Source: CANMUM01 sp965263365
Lineage (GTDB): Bacteria; Pseudomonadota; Alphaproteobacteria; Rhodobacterales; Rhodobacteraceae
Reading direction: 5' to 3'
Length of the DNA stretch: 64,000 bases
Assembly: GCA_965263365.1 (NCBI GenBank)
Contig: OZ253672.1
Span: forward strand, 868,001-932,000
In this document: positions 53,562 through 63,279 of the stretch, one piece after another
How positions within the stretch are numbered: position 1 is the stretch's first letter
Layout of the letters: every line of letters starts with the position of its first letter
The notes under the pieces: generated by a model
Seen by the model: only the letters and a program-made list of their open reading frames with translations
What the model was told of the DNA's origin: nothing
Databases searched by the model: none
Made by a program: the position numbers and the translations under genes

Positions 53562-54704
53562 ATGACGACTGAAAATTCAGGCGACAACCTCGGTGTGCTT
53601 TACGCAGACCTCAAAAATGAAATGAGTGCATTTCGTTCAGATATTCAACAGCAAAAGGAAAATAAGTCAATGAAACAAGCGGCACAAGCTTATCGACGCC
53701 CTCCGTTAAGTGAAAAGACTCAAGAAGATGATCTACACCGAAAAGCGATTGATGCCTATGTTCGTCGTGGAGACGAGGCTGAACTTCGTGACGCCGGTTT
53801 TGAGGGAAAAGGGATGTCTTCATCAGTAAACGCTGAAGGTGGTTTTTTAGTTGATCCTCAGACCGCTCAAACAATCGACAATACGTTAACAACCGCCTCA
53901 AGCCTCCGTTCTGTAGCCAATGTTGTGCAGGTTGAAGCCGGTGCTTACGATGTTCTTGTTGATGATGATGGCTTTGATGCCGGCTGGGCAAGCGAATCTG
54001 CACCTTCATCGGAAACAAGCACACCTTATTTTGCGAGGATATCCATTCCTCTCAATGAGCTTTCAGCGCTTCCAAAATGTAGTCAGCGCCTGCTTGATGA
54101 CGCCGCATTTGATATTGAAACATGGTTGGCTCAGAAAATTGCGAGCCGTTTTTCACGCTCAGAAAGTGCAGCTTTTATCTCTGGCGATGGCTTTGATAAG
54201 CCCAAAGGAATTTTAGCGCATAGTATGGTTGAAAATGAATCTTGGATGTGGGGTTCACTTGGTTATGTGAAAACGGGAGCGGCCGGCGATTTTGCATCAA
54301 GCAGCCCAGCAGATGCAATTGTTGACTTGGTATATGCCTTGCCTGCCGAATACCGACATAATGCGACTTTTGTAATGAACTCAAAAACTGCAGGCGCTGT
54401 TCGTAAAATGAAAGACGCTGATGGTCGGTTCTTGTGGACCGATAGTCTTGCTTCTGGAGAGCCTGCAAAATTAATGGGCTATAGCGTTCTGATTTGTGAG
54501 GCAATGCCAGATATTGGAGAAGGTGAAAAAGCAATCGCTTTCGGCGATTTTCACAATGGTTACACGATCGCGGAGCGCCCCGATATGCGCATATTACGCG
54601 ATCCATTTTCAGCAAAGCCACATGTCTTGTTCTATGCAACGAAGCGTGTAGGCGGCGATGTGACCGATTTCGCAGCCATAAAGTTTTTGAGCTTCGAGGC
54701 GTAA
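53562..54704 (+). CDS. GTA major capsid protein (g5)
   Basis: HK97-fold capsid protein, 380 residues. An N-terminal delta domain with coiled coil (about residues 1-90) would be removed by the g4 protease. The mature fold follows from about GEGKGMSSSVNAEGGFLVDPQ, with typical P-domain LSALPKCSQRLLDDAAFDIETWLA and SKTAGAVRKMKDADGRFLW. The frame opens earlier inside g4, but GGAG before ATG 53562 marks the start. The gap to the next gene (78 bases) contains an inverted repeat around GCACTC/GAGTGC. Confidence 0.93.
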   Translation: MTTENSGDNLGVLYADLKNEMSAFRSDIQQQKENKSMKQAAQAYRRPPLSEKTQEDDLHRKAIDAYVRRGDEAELRDAGFEGKGMSSSVNAEGGFLVDPQTAQTIDNTLTTASSLRSVANVVQVEAGAYDVLVDDDGFDAGWASESAPSSETSTPYFARISIPLNELSALPKCSQRLLDDAAFDIETWLAQKIASRFSRSESAAFISGDGFDKPKGILAHSMVENESWMWGSLGYVKTGAAGDFASSSPADAIVDLVYALPAEYRHNATFVMNSKTAGAVRKMKDADGRFLWTDSLASGEPAKLMGYSVLICEAMPDIGEGEKAIAFGDFHNGYTIAERPDMRILRDPFSAKPHVLFYATKRVGGDVTDFAAIKFLSFEA

Positions 54705-54782
54705 TCAAAGCTCAAAAAGCACTCTCCATTTGTCCAGCGTTGTTCGAGCAAATGGGGAGTGCATTTATAGGAAAGGCAAATT

Positions 54783-55319
54783 ATGCAGATTTATGAACTT
54801 GCTCCGATAGCCGCGAGCGCATTGCCATTAGCTGAACTTGGGAATTACTTGCGATTGCAAACAGGGCCGACGGGAACTGTTCGTCAAGATAACCAACTCG
54901 AGGTTTGTTTGCGTGCATCCATGAAGTCGATTGAGAGCGTGATTGGGCGTCAATTATTGAATCAACGCTATCGTGGAGTTAGCCAGTCTTCTCGAGGTAC
55001 CCTTGCAAAGGGTTCGGCAGATCAAATTGTTTTTGAGGGCGTCTTTATTGACGGTGCTCCACTTGCTGTTGAAGAATATACGCTAGAGATCTCAGAGTCA
55101 TATACCAAAGTGAGTTGTAGGAGCGCTTTTGAAGTCAAGTTTTCAGTTGGGAGTGAACACTGGAGCGACATTGAAGGTGATTTGCAATTAGCAGTTCTCA
55201 GTTATGCAGCCGAGTTGTATGAGCGCGATCCAAAACAGCGGAATATAGGTATGCCCTCAGCTGTGCGCAGCTTAGTTGAAAAATATCGCAAAATTCGAGT
55301 CTTTAGGGGCACACAATGA
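54783..55319 (+). CDS. GTA head-tail adaptor (g6)
   Basis: A 178-residue protein at the position of the RcGTA adaptor (rcc01688), which forms a ring below the portal. It begins like other gp6-type connectors (LPLAELGNYLRLQ ... QDNQLEVCLRASMKSIESVIGRQL) and ends with LAVLSYAAELYERDPKQRN and AVRSLVEKYRKIRV, a helical bundle region. AGGAAAG precedes the ATG. Its stop overlaps the next start (ATGA). Confidence 0.85.
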   Translation: MQIYELAPIAASALPLAELGNYLRLQTGPTGTVRQDNQLEVCLRASMKSIESVIGRQLLNQRYRGVSQSSRGTLAKGSADQIVFEGVFIDGAPLAVEEYTLEISESYTKVSCRSAFEVKFSVGSEHWSDIEGDLQLAVLSYAAELYERDPKQRNIGMPSAVRSLVEKYRKIRVFRGTQ

Positions 55320-55636
55320 ATTATCCAATAAAATTTTCTATTCAGTCTCCACTCGACACCAAAGACGACGTAGGCGGTTACACAAGGGAATGGGAAATTC
55401 AAGGCTACGCCTGGGGTAATTTTTTGGGCACGACTGGTCGCGGAGGAGATTTTAGCGGTGAAAAAAGGCAATATCTTTACCAAAAGATTGTTTTTAAAGA
55501 CATAGGAGATCTCAATATCCAAGTGGGATGGCTATGCGAAGCCGCCGAACAAAAATTTGAAATTGTTTCGATGAAAAATCAGATCGGACTTACGATCGAG
55601 ATACTCGCACGCATGGAGGTCGACCATGTCGCTTAA
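55316..55636 (+). CDS. GTA head-tail stopper (g7)
   Basis: A 106-residue beta-rich protein of the SPP1 gp16-like head-closure family: IKFSIQSPLDTKDDVGGYTREWEIQGYAWGNF is the typical opening, followed by RYLYQKIVFK and EQKFEIVSM strands. It would close the portal channel after DNA filling. Overlaps both neighbours by a few bases. Confidence 0.85.
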   Translation: MNYPIKFSIQSPLDTKDDVGGYTREWEIQGYAWGNFLGTTGRGGDFSGEKRQYLYQKIVFKDIGDLNIQVGWLCEAAEQKFEIVSMKNQIGLTIEILARMEVDHVA

Positions 55637-56045
55637 TTATCAAGACAACTTACAAAAGTGGATATATCAACGCCTGCAAAACGATGAGGAGCTAACAGCA
55701 TTGGGAGCAGAACTCATTGCAGATAGCGTTCCAAGTGATCAGAGCTTACCTGATATATATATCTTGATTGGGAATGAGACTACAAGAGATCAGTCTTCAA
55801 CGACACATGAAGGCATTGAAGTTATGAGCGAGATTCGGATTTACTCGCGCTTGCCGAGTTATGCCAATTCAAAGAAGATCGCCTCAAGAATTTGTCAACT
55901 TTTGAAAGCTAAGCACGAGAACTTACCTGAAGCTCGGATCGTGTATGCGCGCTTTTTGAAGTCACAAAACTATCAAATTGATGGGGGCAGGCTAAAGCTA
56001 ACCAAGCTTTGGTTTACCATTTTCTTAGACACAACAACAAATTAA
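55626..56045 (+). CDS. GTA tail terminator (g8, DUF3168)
   Basis: A 139-residue DUF3168 protein that ends tail-tube growth and joins tail to head. Opening LQKWIYQRLQNDEEL, central STTHEGIEVMSEIRIYSR and closing KLTKLWFTIFLDTTTN fit the family. Starts 11 bases inside g7. Confidence 0.87.
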   Translation: MSLNYQDNLQKWIYQRLQNDEELTALGAELIADSVPSDQSLPDIYILIGNETTRDQSSTTHEGIEVMSEIRIYSRLPSYANSKKIASRICQLLKAKHENLPEARIVYARFLKSQNYQIDGGRLKLTKLWFTIFLDTTTN

Positions 56046-56056
56046 AGGAAGTCACA

Positions 56057-56479
56057 ATGGTTGCACAAGCTGGACAAGATGTCTTGGCTCAAATCGATAT
56101 GAACGGAAGCCAAGAATTTAAAACGATCGCGGGTATTAGAGCGACAAAAATATCTCTAAACGCTCAAACAATAAACGCGACGCACCTAGGTTCTGCGGGT
56201 CGTTGGCGAGAGCTTGTTGAAAACGCGGGCGTAAGATCAGCGACAATAAATGGCTCGGGAGTTTTTGTTGATGACGAAACTGACGCGCGCATTCAAAGTT
56301 TATTTTTCGAAGGTCAATTTCCAATGATGCGGATGCGTATTCCTGATTTCGGAGATCTAATTGGCAGATTTCAAATCGTTTCCATTGATTTTAGCGGAAA
56401 TTATGATGGTGAGGCCAGCTATGAATTTTCATTTGCTTCATCGGGTGAAATCTCTTTTGTTAGCCATGTGAGTGAGTGA
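56057..56479 (+). CDS. GTA major tail tube protein (g9)
   Basis: A 140-residue tail tube subunit. The start MVAQAGQDVLAQIDMNG, ATKISLNAQTINATHLGSAGRWRELVENAGVRSATINGSGVF and the closing DGEASYEFSFASSGEISF match the TP901-1-type major tail proteins of RcGTA (rcc01691). The frame opens 16 codons earlier within g8, but AAGGAAG precedes ATG 56057. TGATG junction with the next gene. Confidence 0.92.
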   Translation: MVAQAGQDVLAQIDMNGSQEFKTIAGIRATKISLNAQTINATHLGSAGRWRELVENAGVRSATINGSGVFVDDETDARIQSLFFEGQFPMMRMRIPDFGDLIGRFQIVSIDFSGNYDGEASYEFSFASSGEISFVSHVSE

Positions 56480-56799
56480 TGTGCGCAAATCCATATCGTG
56501 GAGAAGTTGCACTTAAGGTTGATGGAAAAACACGTAAATTTAAGATGACTTTGGGAGCAATTGCGATGCTTGAGGATCGCTTAAAAACGAAGAGCTCTCG
56601 AGAGATTTTTGAGCGATTTGCGCAAGCAAAATACACAGCTGACGATCTGATTAATGTATTAGAATGCGCCTACTATGGTGCGAATAATGACTATTTAGAT
56701 ATTGCCGATTGTGTGATTGAGGGCGGTGCAAAGGCCGCAGCTGAAACCGCCATGGAACTGATCAAAAAGGGATTAATTGGAGATGATCGAAGAAATTAG
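56479..56799 (+). CDS. GTA g10-like protein (tail assembly chaperone type)
   Basis: A 106-residue protein with the conserved start NPYRGEVALKVDGKTRKFKMTLGAIAMLEDRL, the hallmark of the gene transfer agent family DUF3356 (g10). It is thought to guide assembly of the tube around the tape measure, with its shorter partner encoded next. ATG 56479 overlaps the g9 stop; a GTG three bases earlier is possible. Confidence 0.85.
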   Translation: MCANPYRGEVALKVDGKTRKFKMTLGAIAMLEDRLKTKSSREIFERFAQAKYTADDLINVLECAYYGANNDYLDIADCVIEGGAKAAAETAMELIKKGLIGDDRRN

Positions 56800-56992
56800 A
56801 CTTCGTAACTACTTGGACTGTTGGCAGTATTTTGCGCTTGGAGATGAGAGTGCCTTTTGGTCACTTACACCCGCTCAGTTTCGAAAAATTATAGAGCCAT
56901 ATCTCAATAATTGGCGTCCGATGACTCGAAACAGAATAAGTGACCTTGAAGCAAAAATGCGAGATTTGGAGAAGCAAGATGAACGGAAATGA
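56783..56992 (+). CDS. GTA g10.1-like small protein
   Basis: Sixty-nine residues overlapping g10. It contains YFALGDESAFWSLTPAQFRKI and a charged C-terminal helix. In RcGTA a small gene, g10.1, sits here and pairs with g10, resembling the split tail assembly chaperones of siphophages. The frame can begin at TTG 56777; ATG 56783 is preferred. The 3' end overlaps g11. Confidence 0.72.
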   Translation: MIEEIRLRNYLDCWQYFALGDESAFWSLTPAQFRKIIEPYLNNWRPMTRNRISDLEAKMRDLEKQDERK

Positions 56993-57620
56993 TGCTACAA
57001 AAAGCGTAGAAGAGCTGAATCGAGAAATATCAGATCTTTCCAGTGGTGCTCAGATACTTGCTCAGGATATGAAAACTCTTTTTGATGGAATGTCGGGCGT
57101 ATCGATTTCAACAGAAAAACTATCGAAATCATTTTCAAATGATATTTCAAATGCAATTTCGGATGTCATAATTAAAGGTGATGATTTATCCGATAGCCTA
57201 AGAAGTCTTGCATTGACCATGGCGGATCGAGCCCTAAGCGCCGCAATTCAACCTATCGCCGGCCTGATCTCTGGCGGGATCAGCAATCTAGTGACCGGTG
57301 TTTTACCCTTTGAAAATGGTGGCATTATTCAAAATGGGAACGTCCAAGCATTCTCGAGTGGAGGCATTGTGAATGGCCCTACGAATTTTCCATTACGCGG
57401 AGGAGTTGGTTTAATGGGGGAAGCCGGACCAGAAGCAATCATGCCGCTTAAGCGAGGATCTGATGGAAAACTTGGAGTGGTCTCGGAGTCAAACACTGCT
57501 TCTCCAACAAATGTGACCATTAATATTTCAACTCCCGATATCCAATCCTTTCAAAGAACGCAGTCGCAAATTGCTTCAAAACTTGTTCATGCGATTCAAA
57601 AAGCAAATAAAAACAGATGA
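56979..57620 (+). CDS. GTA short tape measure protein (g11)
   Basis: A 213-residue protein that sets the very short GTA tail length. The N-terminal half is helical (VEELNREISDLSSGAQILAQDMKTLF). The centre has hydrophobic Ala/Gly/Leu helices, and the C-terminal part carries the tape-measure-type ENGGIIQNGNVQAFSSGG and VGLMGEAGPEAIMPLKRG. The size matches RcGTA g11 (about 220) and is far below the usual phage tape measure. GGAG precedes ATG 56979. Confidence 0.92.
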   Translation: MNGNDATKSVEELNREISDLSSGAQILAQDMKTLFDGMSGVSISTEKLSKSFSNDISNAISDVIIKGDDLSDSLRSLALTMADRALSAAIQPIAGLISGGISNLVTGVLPFENGGIIQNGNVQAFSSGGIVNGPTNFPLRGGVGLMGEAGPEAIMPLKRGSDGKLGVVSESNTASPTNVTINISTPDIQSFQRTQSQIASKLVHAIQKANKNR

Positions 57621-57629
57621 GGAAAAAAG

Positions 57630-58274
57630 ATGGCTTTTCATAATAAACGCTTTCCAAGTGAAATTTCATTTGGTGCAATCTCTTTGATAGAACGTCGTTC
57701 AGAGAGTGTGGAAATGCGCAATGGCCGAACACAGCTAAATTTTCCCTGGCGACATTCCCGGCGCAGATTCGAAATTTCAACAGGAGTGAAAGAGATCAAT
57801 TTGATTAGAGATGTTGTTTCTTTTTTTGAAGCTAGAGAAGGTCGAAAGCATAGCTTTTTGTTCAAAGATTGGAGCGATTTCAGTTCTCAGCACATAGTTG
57901 ACGGTGTCGAGAAGGATCAAATATTTATTGGGTATGGAGATGGAGAAACTTCAAATTTTCAAATTGTAAAACACTATGGAGATTCCGAGCATAGCTATAC
58001 CAGAGCGATTACAAAACCTGTTGAAAACACCGTTGCTGTTTACTGTGACAACGAAGTTATTAGTCAAAAAAATCAAGATGTTACAGTTGACTATTTAACT
58101 GGAAAGCTATTGTTTTCGACACCACCAGAAACAGGCATTCCGATTACGGCATCCTATCAATTTGATAACCACGTTCGTTTCGACATGGATGAAATCGCTA
58201 TCCAATTACATCACCATGATGCTGGTGAGATCGCGGGCATTTTTTTGATGGAGATATTTAACCAAGATGACTAA
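57630..58274 (+). CDS. GTA distal tail protein (g12, DUF2460)
   Basis: A 214-residue DUF2460 protein forming the ring at the tail tip. FHNKRFPSEISFGA, LIERRSESVEMRNGRTQLNFPWRHSRRRFEI, REGRKHSFLFKDWSDF and VTVDYLTGKLLFSTPPETG are all conserved family blocks. GAGGAAAAA precedes the ATG. Ends inside the start of the next gene. Confidence 0.95.
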   Translation: MAFHNKRFPSEISFGAISLIERRSESVEMRNGRTQLNFPWRHSRRRFEISTGVKEINLIRDVVSFFEAREGRKHSFLFKDWSDFSSQHIVDGVEKDQIFIGYGDGETSNFQIVKHYGDSEHSYTRAITKPVENTVAVYCDNEVISQKNQDVTVDYLTGKLLFSTPPETGIPITASYQFDNHVRFDMDEIAIQLHHHDAGEIAGIFLMEIFNQDD

Positions 58275-59070
58275 TTTATCAATTGTAAACTTATGGGAAA
58301 TCGAAAACCGAGAAAATGGCGGTTTTTGGGCCTTTAGCAATAGCGACATCGATATCACTATCGGGAAGAAAAAATATATTGCCACGCCATCAATAGACGT
58401 GCAAGTCACTGAAAATAAATTAGGGTTGGGAGAAGATAATACAGTTATAAATACTTTAATTGACTCTGAAATTATTAAAAAAGACGATATTGATCGTGGT
58501 GTGTTCGTCGGCGCTGTAGTGAGAGGCTATTCATATGATCTAAACGAACCGAGCAAATCACCAAAAATCATTTTTAACGGGCTTATATCTGAAGTTCAGA
58601 CCGATGAAATTGCTTCGAGATTTGAATTAAATTTTGCTTTTGATAAATTAAATCATGTTATGGGGCGCGCTTACCATCGGACTTGTGACGCAAGACTTGG
58701 CGATAAAAGATGCGGTGTCGACATAAACTCAAGCAAATACCAATTTGAAACTAAGGTACTTGAAATTAATTCAAGCGATATTTTGGTGAGAAATCCAAAT
58801 GAGGTTCCATCCGATATTTTTCAAAATGGTTTTCTTATCTTAGGAGATGCTGTCCTTCCAATAAGGCAAGACGATTCAAATTCGCACTCACGACGTCTAT
58901 CATTTTGGAACCCAGTTTCTCATGAGATTGAAATTGGTCAGGAAGTCACTTTACAGATGGGTTGTGACTATTCTTTAAATTGCTGCAAGACGCGTTTCAG
59001 TAATGTGAAGAATTTCTGTGGATTTCCTCACATTCCAAATGATGATTGGCTAAAGGTTAAAACCTCTTGA
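58267..59070 (+). CDS. GTA baseplate hub protein (g13, DUF2163)
   Basis: A 267-residue hub protein. The C-terminal half has cysteines in the pattern RTCDARLGDKRCGVDI, then MGCDYSLNCCKTRFSNVKNFCGFPH, as in the RcGTA hub and in lambda gpL, where such cysteines hold a 4Fe-4S cluster. The opening is VNLWEIENRENGGFWAFSNSDIDITIG. It overlaps g12 by eight bases, and its TGA overlaps the TTG of the next gene. Confidence 0.95.
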   Translation: MTNLSIVNLWEIENRENGGFWAFSNSDIDITIGKKKYIATPSIDVQVTENKLGLGEDNTVINTLIDSEIIKKDDIDRGVFVGAVVRGYSYDLNEPSKSPKIIFNGLISEVQTDEIASRFELNFAFDKLNHVMGRAYHRTCDARLGDKRCGVDINSSKYQFETKVLEINSSDILVRNPNEVPSDIFQNGFLILGDAVLPIRQDDSNSHSRRLSFWNPVSHEIEIGQEVTLQMGCDYSLNCCKTRFSNVKNFCGFPHIPNDDWLKVKTS

Positions 59071-59528
59071 GCGATTCATACAGAGTCATTGAAATTGCTA
59101 AATCATGGTCAGGAACACCTTTTCTACACGGAGGTCGCAAGCGTGGAATTGGTGTTGATTGTATTGGGCTTATTTCAGAAACTATGAAGGAAGCATTTAG
59201 TGAATTTTATTACAAAATTCCGGATTATCGAGATTCCAAAAAAATCTCACCACATCGGAATTTCCGTTTAGATAGCTTGGGCCCTTTTTTTAAAAGATGC
59301 AAAATATACGAAGAAAATTATGGGCTCATCGTTTTTAAGCTTGCACAGATGCATTATCACGCGGCGTTCTTTTTTCGCGAAAACTCTATTCTAAAGATAA
59401 TTCACGCTCATCAACATCTTGGTGTTACATGTCAGAATTTAAGTAAATTTGCACGACATAAACAGAACTTTACCTATAAAATACAAGAGGGTCAAAATGG
59501 CAACAATAGCATTTGCAGCAGTCGGTAG
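59067..59528 (+). CDS. GTA cell-wall peptidase (g14, NlpC/P60)
   Basis: A 153-residue NlpC/P60 cysteine peptidase carried on the tail tip to open the recipient's peptidoglycan. The catalytic cysteine is residue 32 (GIGVDCIGL) and the histidine is in MHYHAAFFF near residue 97, with ILKIIHAHQHLGV following. The start is TTG overlapping the g13 stop (TTGA). The last 31 bases overlap g15. Confidence 0.93.
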   Translation: MSDSYRVIEIAKSWSGTPFLHGGRKRGIGVDCIGLISETMKEAFSEFYYKIPDYRDSKKISPHRNFRLDSLGPFFKRCKIYEENYGLIVFKLAQMHYHAAFFFRENSILKIIHAHQHLGVTCQNLSKFARHKQNFTYKIQEGQNGNNSICSSR

Positions 59529-62500
59529 CGCCGTCGGGTCGTCGTTACTTGGAGGAATTTTTGGCACTGCAGCAGGTGCAGCGGTTGGGAGATTTGCAGG
59601 AAGTTTATTAGGGCGAGCGGTCGATCAACGAATTTTTGGAACAGCTGCGGAGGGAGAATCTTTTGCGCGGGTTGCGGCCACTAGACCCGCAGACAAAATG
59701 CGCGTAACGGGTTCATATGTTGGTGAATCTATCCCGAGTGTTTACGGGCGTGCAAGAATCTCAGGGCAAATTATCTGGGCGAAACAAGTCCAAGCTGAGC
59801 AATTTTCAAACGGTAGTTACAAATATACTGCGAGTTTTGCAGTTGCGATTTGCGAAGGAGAGGTCTCAAATATTGGTCGAGTATGGGCAAACAGGCGGCA
59901 GGTCTACTTAGATAGTTCTAACTTTCGCTTTTACAGAGGCGAAAATCAACAAGAGCCAGATCCATTAATTACGCAAAGCGTGGGCGCAGATAATGCGCCC
60001 GGCTATAATGGGACTTGTTATGTTGTGTTCGAGAATCTTGATCTTGCCCCTTACAATAATTCAATCCCAAATTTCGAATTTGAGGTCTTTAGGAAGTCTG
60101 CGGCTCTTGCCGTCCCCGAAGCATCGGATCTCATTCGTGGAGTTTGTCTAATACCGGGCACTGGTGAATATGCTCTTTCAGCTGACAAAGTGAGCTTTGA
60201 TTTGGGATTTGGCCGTACTCAGCTTGCAAATGTTGCACGTGGAAACCGAAAAACAAATATCGAAAATTCAATTGAGCAGTTGAGTTCAGAGTTGCCAAAT
60301 CTCGATTCAGTCTCTTTAATTGTAAGCTGGTTTGGAGATGACTTGAGGTGCGATCAATGTACGGTTAGGCCAAAGGTTGAACAATCGACATTTGAAGCCG
60401 CCGCCGCTTGGAACGTCGCGAATGCACAACGCGGTGAAGCGTTTGTTGTTTCCTCTACTGATGGGAGTCCAAATTATGGCGGTACTCCCACGGATAGAAG
60501 TGTCGTCAGTGCGATTCAACTCATCAAACAACATCAAAAATCGATCATGTTCTACCCATTTATTTTAATGGATATACCCCAGCAAAACGGTCTCTCAAAC
60601 CCTTGGAGCAATGAAGCAAATCAACCGGCTTTTCCGTGGCGAGGGCGCATCACACTTCCGGTTGCACCGGGAAAGGAAGGAAGCATAGATCGCACAGCCG
60701 GTGCACGCACAGCTGTTGAAAAATTTCTAGGTCGAGCTTCTATTGATGATTTCCAAATTGAGGACGGTGATTTAATATATTCAGGACCGGATGAATGGAG
60801 CTATCGCCGCTTTATTTTGCATTACGCCAATTTATGTAAACTTGCCGGAGGTGTTGACGAATTCTTAATTGGCACAGAATTGCGCGGCTTGACATCAATT
60901 AGAGATGAGGCTGAAAAATTCCCGTTTGTTGAAGGGCTTATCGCGCTTGCCAAAGATGTAAAAGAAATTTTGGGGGCGACTACTAAAATCAGTTATGCGG
61001 CGGATTGGAGCGAGTATTTCGGATATCAGCCCCAACATGAACCAGGCGCAATTTATTTTAATTTGGATCCGCTTTGGTCACTTGATGAAATCGATTTTAT
61101 CGGTATTGATAACTACATGCCCTTAAGTGATTGGCGCGATCATGAAGGACATTTGGATGAACCTTTTGGGACTCCATATTCAATAGACTACTTACAAAAA
61201 AACATTGAAGCTGGGGAGGGATTTGAGTGGTACTATTCAAACGATTCAGATCGCGCATCTCAGCGACGAACGCCCATTACCGACGGGGAGCATGAGGAAT
61301 GGGTTTGGCGCTTTAAAGATCTAAGAAGTTGGTGGAACCGACCTCATTATGATCGCCCGAATGGAGTGCGCAATTTGGAACCGACGGCTTGGGTGCCTCA
61401 ATCAAAACCCATTTACTTCACTGAGTACGGCGCTGCAGCAATTGACAAATCAACCAATCAACCAAACAAATTTTTGGATCGATTGTCGTCAGAGTCACAA
61501 CTTCCCTATTTTTCCAATGGTTCTCAAGACGATTTTATTCAACACCAGTATATTTGCGCACTGAATCAATATTGGCAAGAGGATAGCTCGAATATTGTTG
61601 ATGTGAATAAGTGTTATGCGTGGGCATGGGATGCGCGCCCGTGGCCTGAGTTCCCTAGTAGGAGCGATTTGTGGTCCGATGCGCCGAATTTTCAATATGG
61701 GCACTGGCTGAATGGACGTGTGTTTCTACCAACTCTGGCAAATGTCGTTGCCGAAATTTGTGCTGAGGTTGGGATTGAAAATGTCGAGGTTTCCGCGCTT
61801 CGCGGACAGGTCACAAGCTTAGTGTTTTTGGGTGATGAGAGTGTGCGTGAGAAACTCGAAACTTTAATGCGCGCCTATTTGTTTGATGCCTCCGTCTGTA
61901 ATGGCGTACTATGTTTCAAGCACATCGATGACTTTGAAACACATCAACTTGATGATTCAGTCCTTGTTGAAGGTCTTAAGGGAATTCAGACGACTGTCGA
62001 AAGTGCTACAAATCGGTTTGGAAGTATTGAAATTAATTACGTTGATAGTGAAAAAGACTATTTGCCTGAGACAGCTGTAGTCTCTTATCCGCTACATGGA
62101 TCTCGAGACCGTGCTAGTATCAATATGCCTTTGGGGTTATCTGAAAAGTTTGCGAAAAAACTTTCTGTATATTACTTAACTCAGTCGCGCAAGGGAGAAG
62201 AACGCATCACTTTTCATTGTTGGCTCGATGAAGACGTATTATCAGTTGGGGACTGCGTTACTTTTGAAAACATAAAAGGATCAAAACTCTACAAAATTGA
62301 TAAAATTTCGAGAGGTGCGTATTTAGAGGTTGAGGCGTTTTTGTTTGAACCTGAAATTGCGCGCGAATTGGGCGGCACAGTAAAAAAGACGGATAATGTG
62401 CCTGATGTGGCCACTGAAATTTGGGCTGAATTTCTCGATATTCCCTACGGGAATGAAGCAGGATTCTATGTAAGTTTGAGCGCACAAAATTGGGGCGGAG

Positions 62501-63279
62501 AAGTAAAGATTTTTGAAGAAGATGAAGAAATTCAAAATGAGCTATTGACGCGCGCGATTCCCTCAACAGCCGGCTCGACTTCAAATAAATTAACAATGGG
62601 CTCCCAATTCGTTCGTCAACCCACCTACCTTGATATAGAACTAACCAATGGGAACCTTCAGCTTGGTGGAAAATTTGCAACTCACCCAATAATTGCGATT
62701 TCACATGAGAATCATCCGTGGGAGCTCATTGGCTTTGAAAGCGTGGAGAGTTTGGGTAACCAAAATTATAGGATTGAAGGCTTATATAGGGGCCTTCATG
62801 GGACTGAATCACATATTAGAACTTGGCCCGAAAAATCAAAGGTCGTGGTTTTAGACAGTCAGATTACATTTATACCAAATCGCGATTTGCTGGTGAAAAA
62901 TGATCACAATTTTTTGGTTGTGCCCAATGCGGATATGAGTCTGGCTGGTCATTATGTAAAAAACACACCAATTCGTTTTAATCAACCTTATGCGCCTTGT
63001 ATGCTAAAAATTGATAGGGAAGATACCGAGACGATCTTAACTTTTGTACCGAGATCAACTTTAGATAGAGACTATTGGGTAAATTTGCCTGAAAGTTACT
63101 CTTGGCCTGTGTCTTATGAAGTCTCTGCTGAAGCGAATGGCCAAGAAATCTTCACACAAATAACTGACAGTACTCGCGTCTTGCTTGGAGATATTACTGG
63201 CGATCTCTTAATTAAGATTCGTGCTGTGAGTGAGCAAGGAATTAAGTCTAATTTAATAGAGGAAGAATTTTATGTCTAA
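59497..63279 (+). CDS. GTA megatron tail protein with TIM barrel (g15)
   Basis: A 1260-residue protein, the largest in the cluster, forming the tail-tip spike that pierces the recipient. Gly/Ala-rich membrane-active N-terminus (AAVGSAVGSSLLGGIFGTAAG). Middle GTA TIM-barrel domain with glycosidase-like blocks YPFILMDIPQQNG, FLIGTELRGL, IDFIGIDNYMPLSDWRD and IYFTEYGAAAIDK, whose glutamates lie at the usual catalytic positions. A phage-tail domain and a C-terminal rcc01698-type region (YRIEGLYRGLHGTE) follow. The frame opens 16 codons earlier inside g14, but ATG 59497 gives the conserved N-terminus. Confidence 0.96.
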   Translation: MATIAFAAVGSAVGSSLLGGIFGTAAGAAVGRFAGSLLGRAVDQRIFGTAAEGESFARVAATRPADKMRVTGSYVGESIPSVYGRARISGQIIWAKQVQAEQFSNGSYKYTASFAVAICEGEVSNIGRVWANRRQVYLDSSNFRFYRGENQQEPDPLITQSVGADNAPGYNGTCYVVFENLDLAPYNNSIPNFEFEVFRKSAALAVPEASDLIRGVCLIPGTGEYALSADKVSFDLGFGRTQLANVARGNRKTNIENSIEQLSSELPNLDSVSLIVSWFGDDLRCDQCTVRPKVEQSTFEAAAAWNVANAQRGEAFVVSSTDGSPNYGGTPTDRSVVSAIQLIKQHQKSIMFYPFILMDIPQQNGLSNPWSNEANQPAFPWRGRITLPVAPGKEGSIDRTAGARTAVEKFLGRASIDDFQIEDGDLIYSGPDEWSYRRFILHYANLCKLAGGVDEFLIGTELRGLTSIRDEAEKFPFVEGLIALAKDVKEILGATTKISYAADWSEYFGYQPQHEPGAIYFNLDPLWSLDEIDFIGIDNYMPLSDWRDHEGHLDEPFGTPYSIDYLQKNIEAGEGFEWYYSNDSDRASQRRTPITDGEHEEWVWRFKDLRSWWNRPHYDRPNGVRNLEPTAWVPQSKPIYFTEYGAAAIDKSTNQPNKFLDRLSSESQLPYFSNGSQDDFIQHQYICALNQYWQEDSSNIVDVNKCYAWAWDARPWPEFPSRSDLWSDAPNFQYGHWLNGRVFLPTLANVVAEICAEVGIENVEVSALRGQVTSLVFLGDESVREKLETLMRAYLFDASVCNGVLCFKHIDDFETHQLDDSVLVEGLKGIQTTVESATNRFGSIEINYVDSEKDYLPETAVVSYPLHGSRDRASINMPLGLSEKFAKKLSVYYLTQSRKGEERITFHCWLDEDVLSVGDCVTFENIKGSKLYKIDKISRGAYLEVEAFLFEPEIARELGGTVKKTDNVPDVATEIWAEFLDIPYGNEAGFYVSLSAQNWGGEVKIFEEDEEIQNELLTRAIPSTAGSTSNKLTMGSQFVRQPTYLDIELTNGNLQLGGKFATHPIIAISHENHPWELIGFESVESLGNQNYRIEGLYRGLHGTESHIRTWPEKSKVVVLDSQITFIPNRDLLVKNDHNFLVVPNADMSLAGHYVKNTPIRFNQPYAPCMLKIDREDTETILTFVPRSTLDRDYWVNLPESYSWPVSYEVSAEANGQEIFTQITDSTRVLLGDITGDLLIKIRAVSEQGIKSNLIEEEFYV

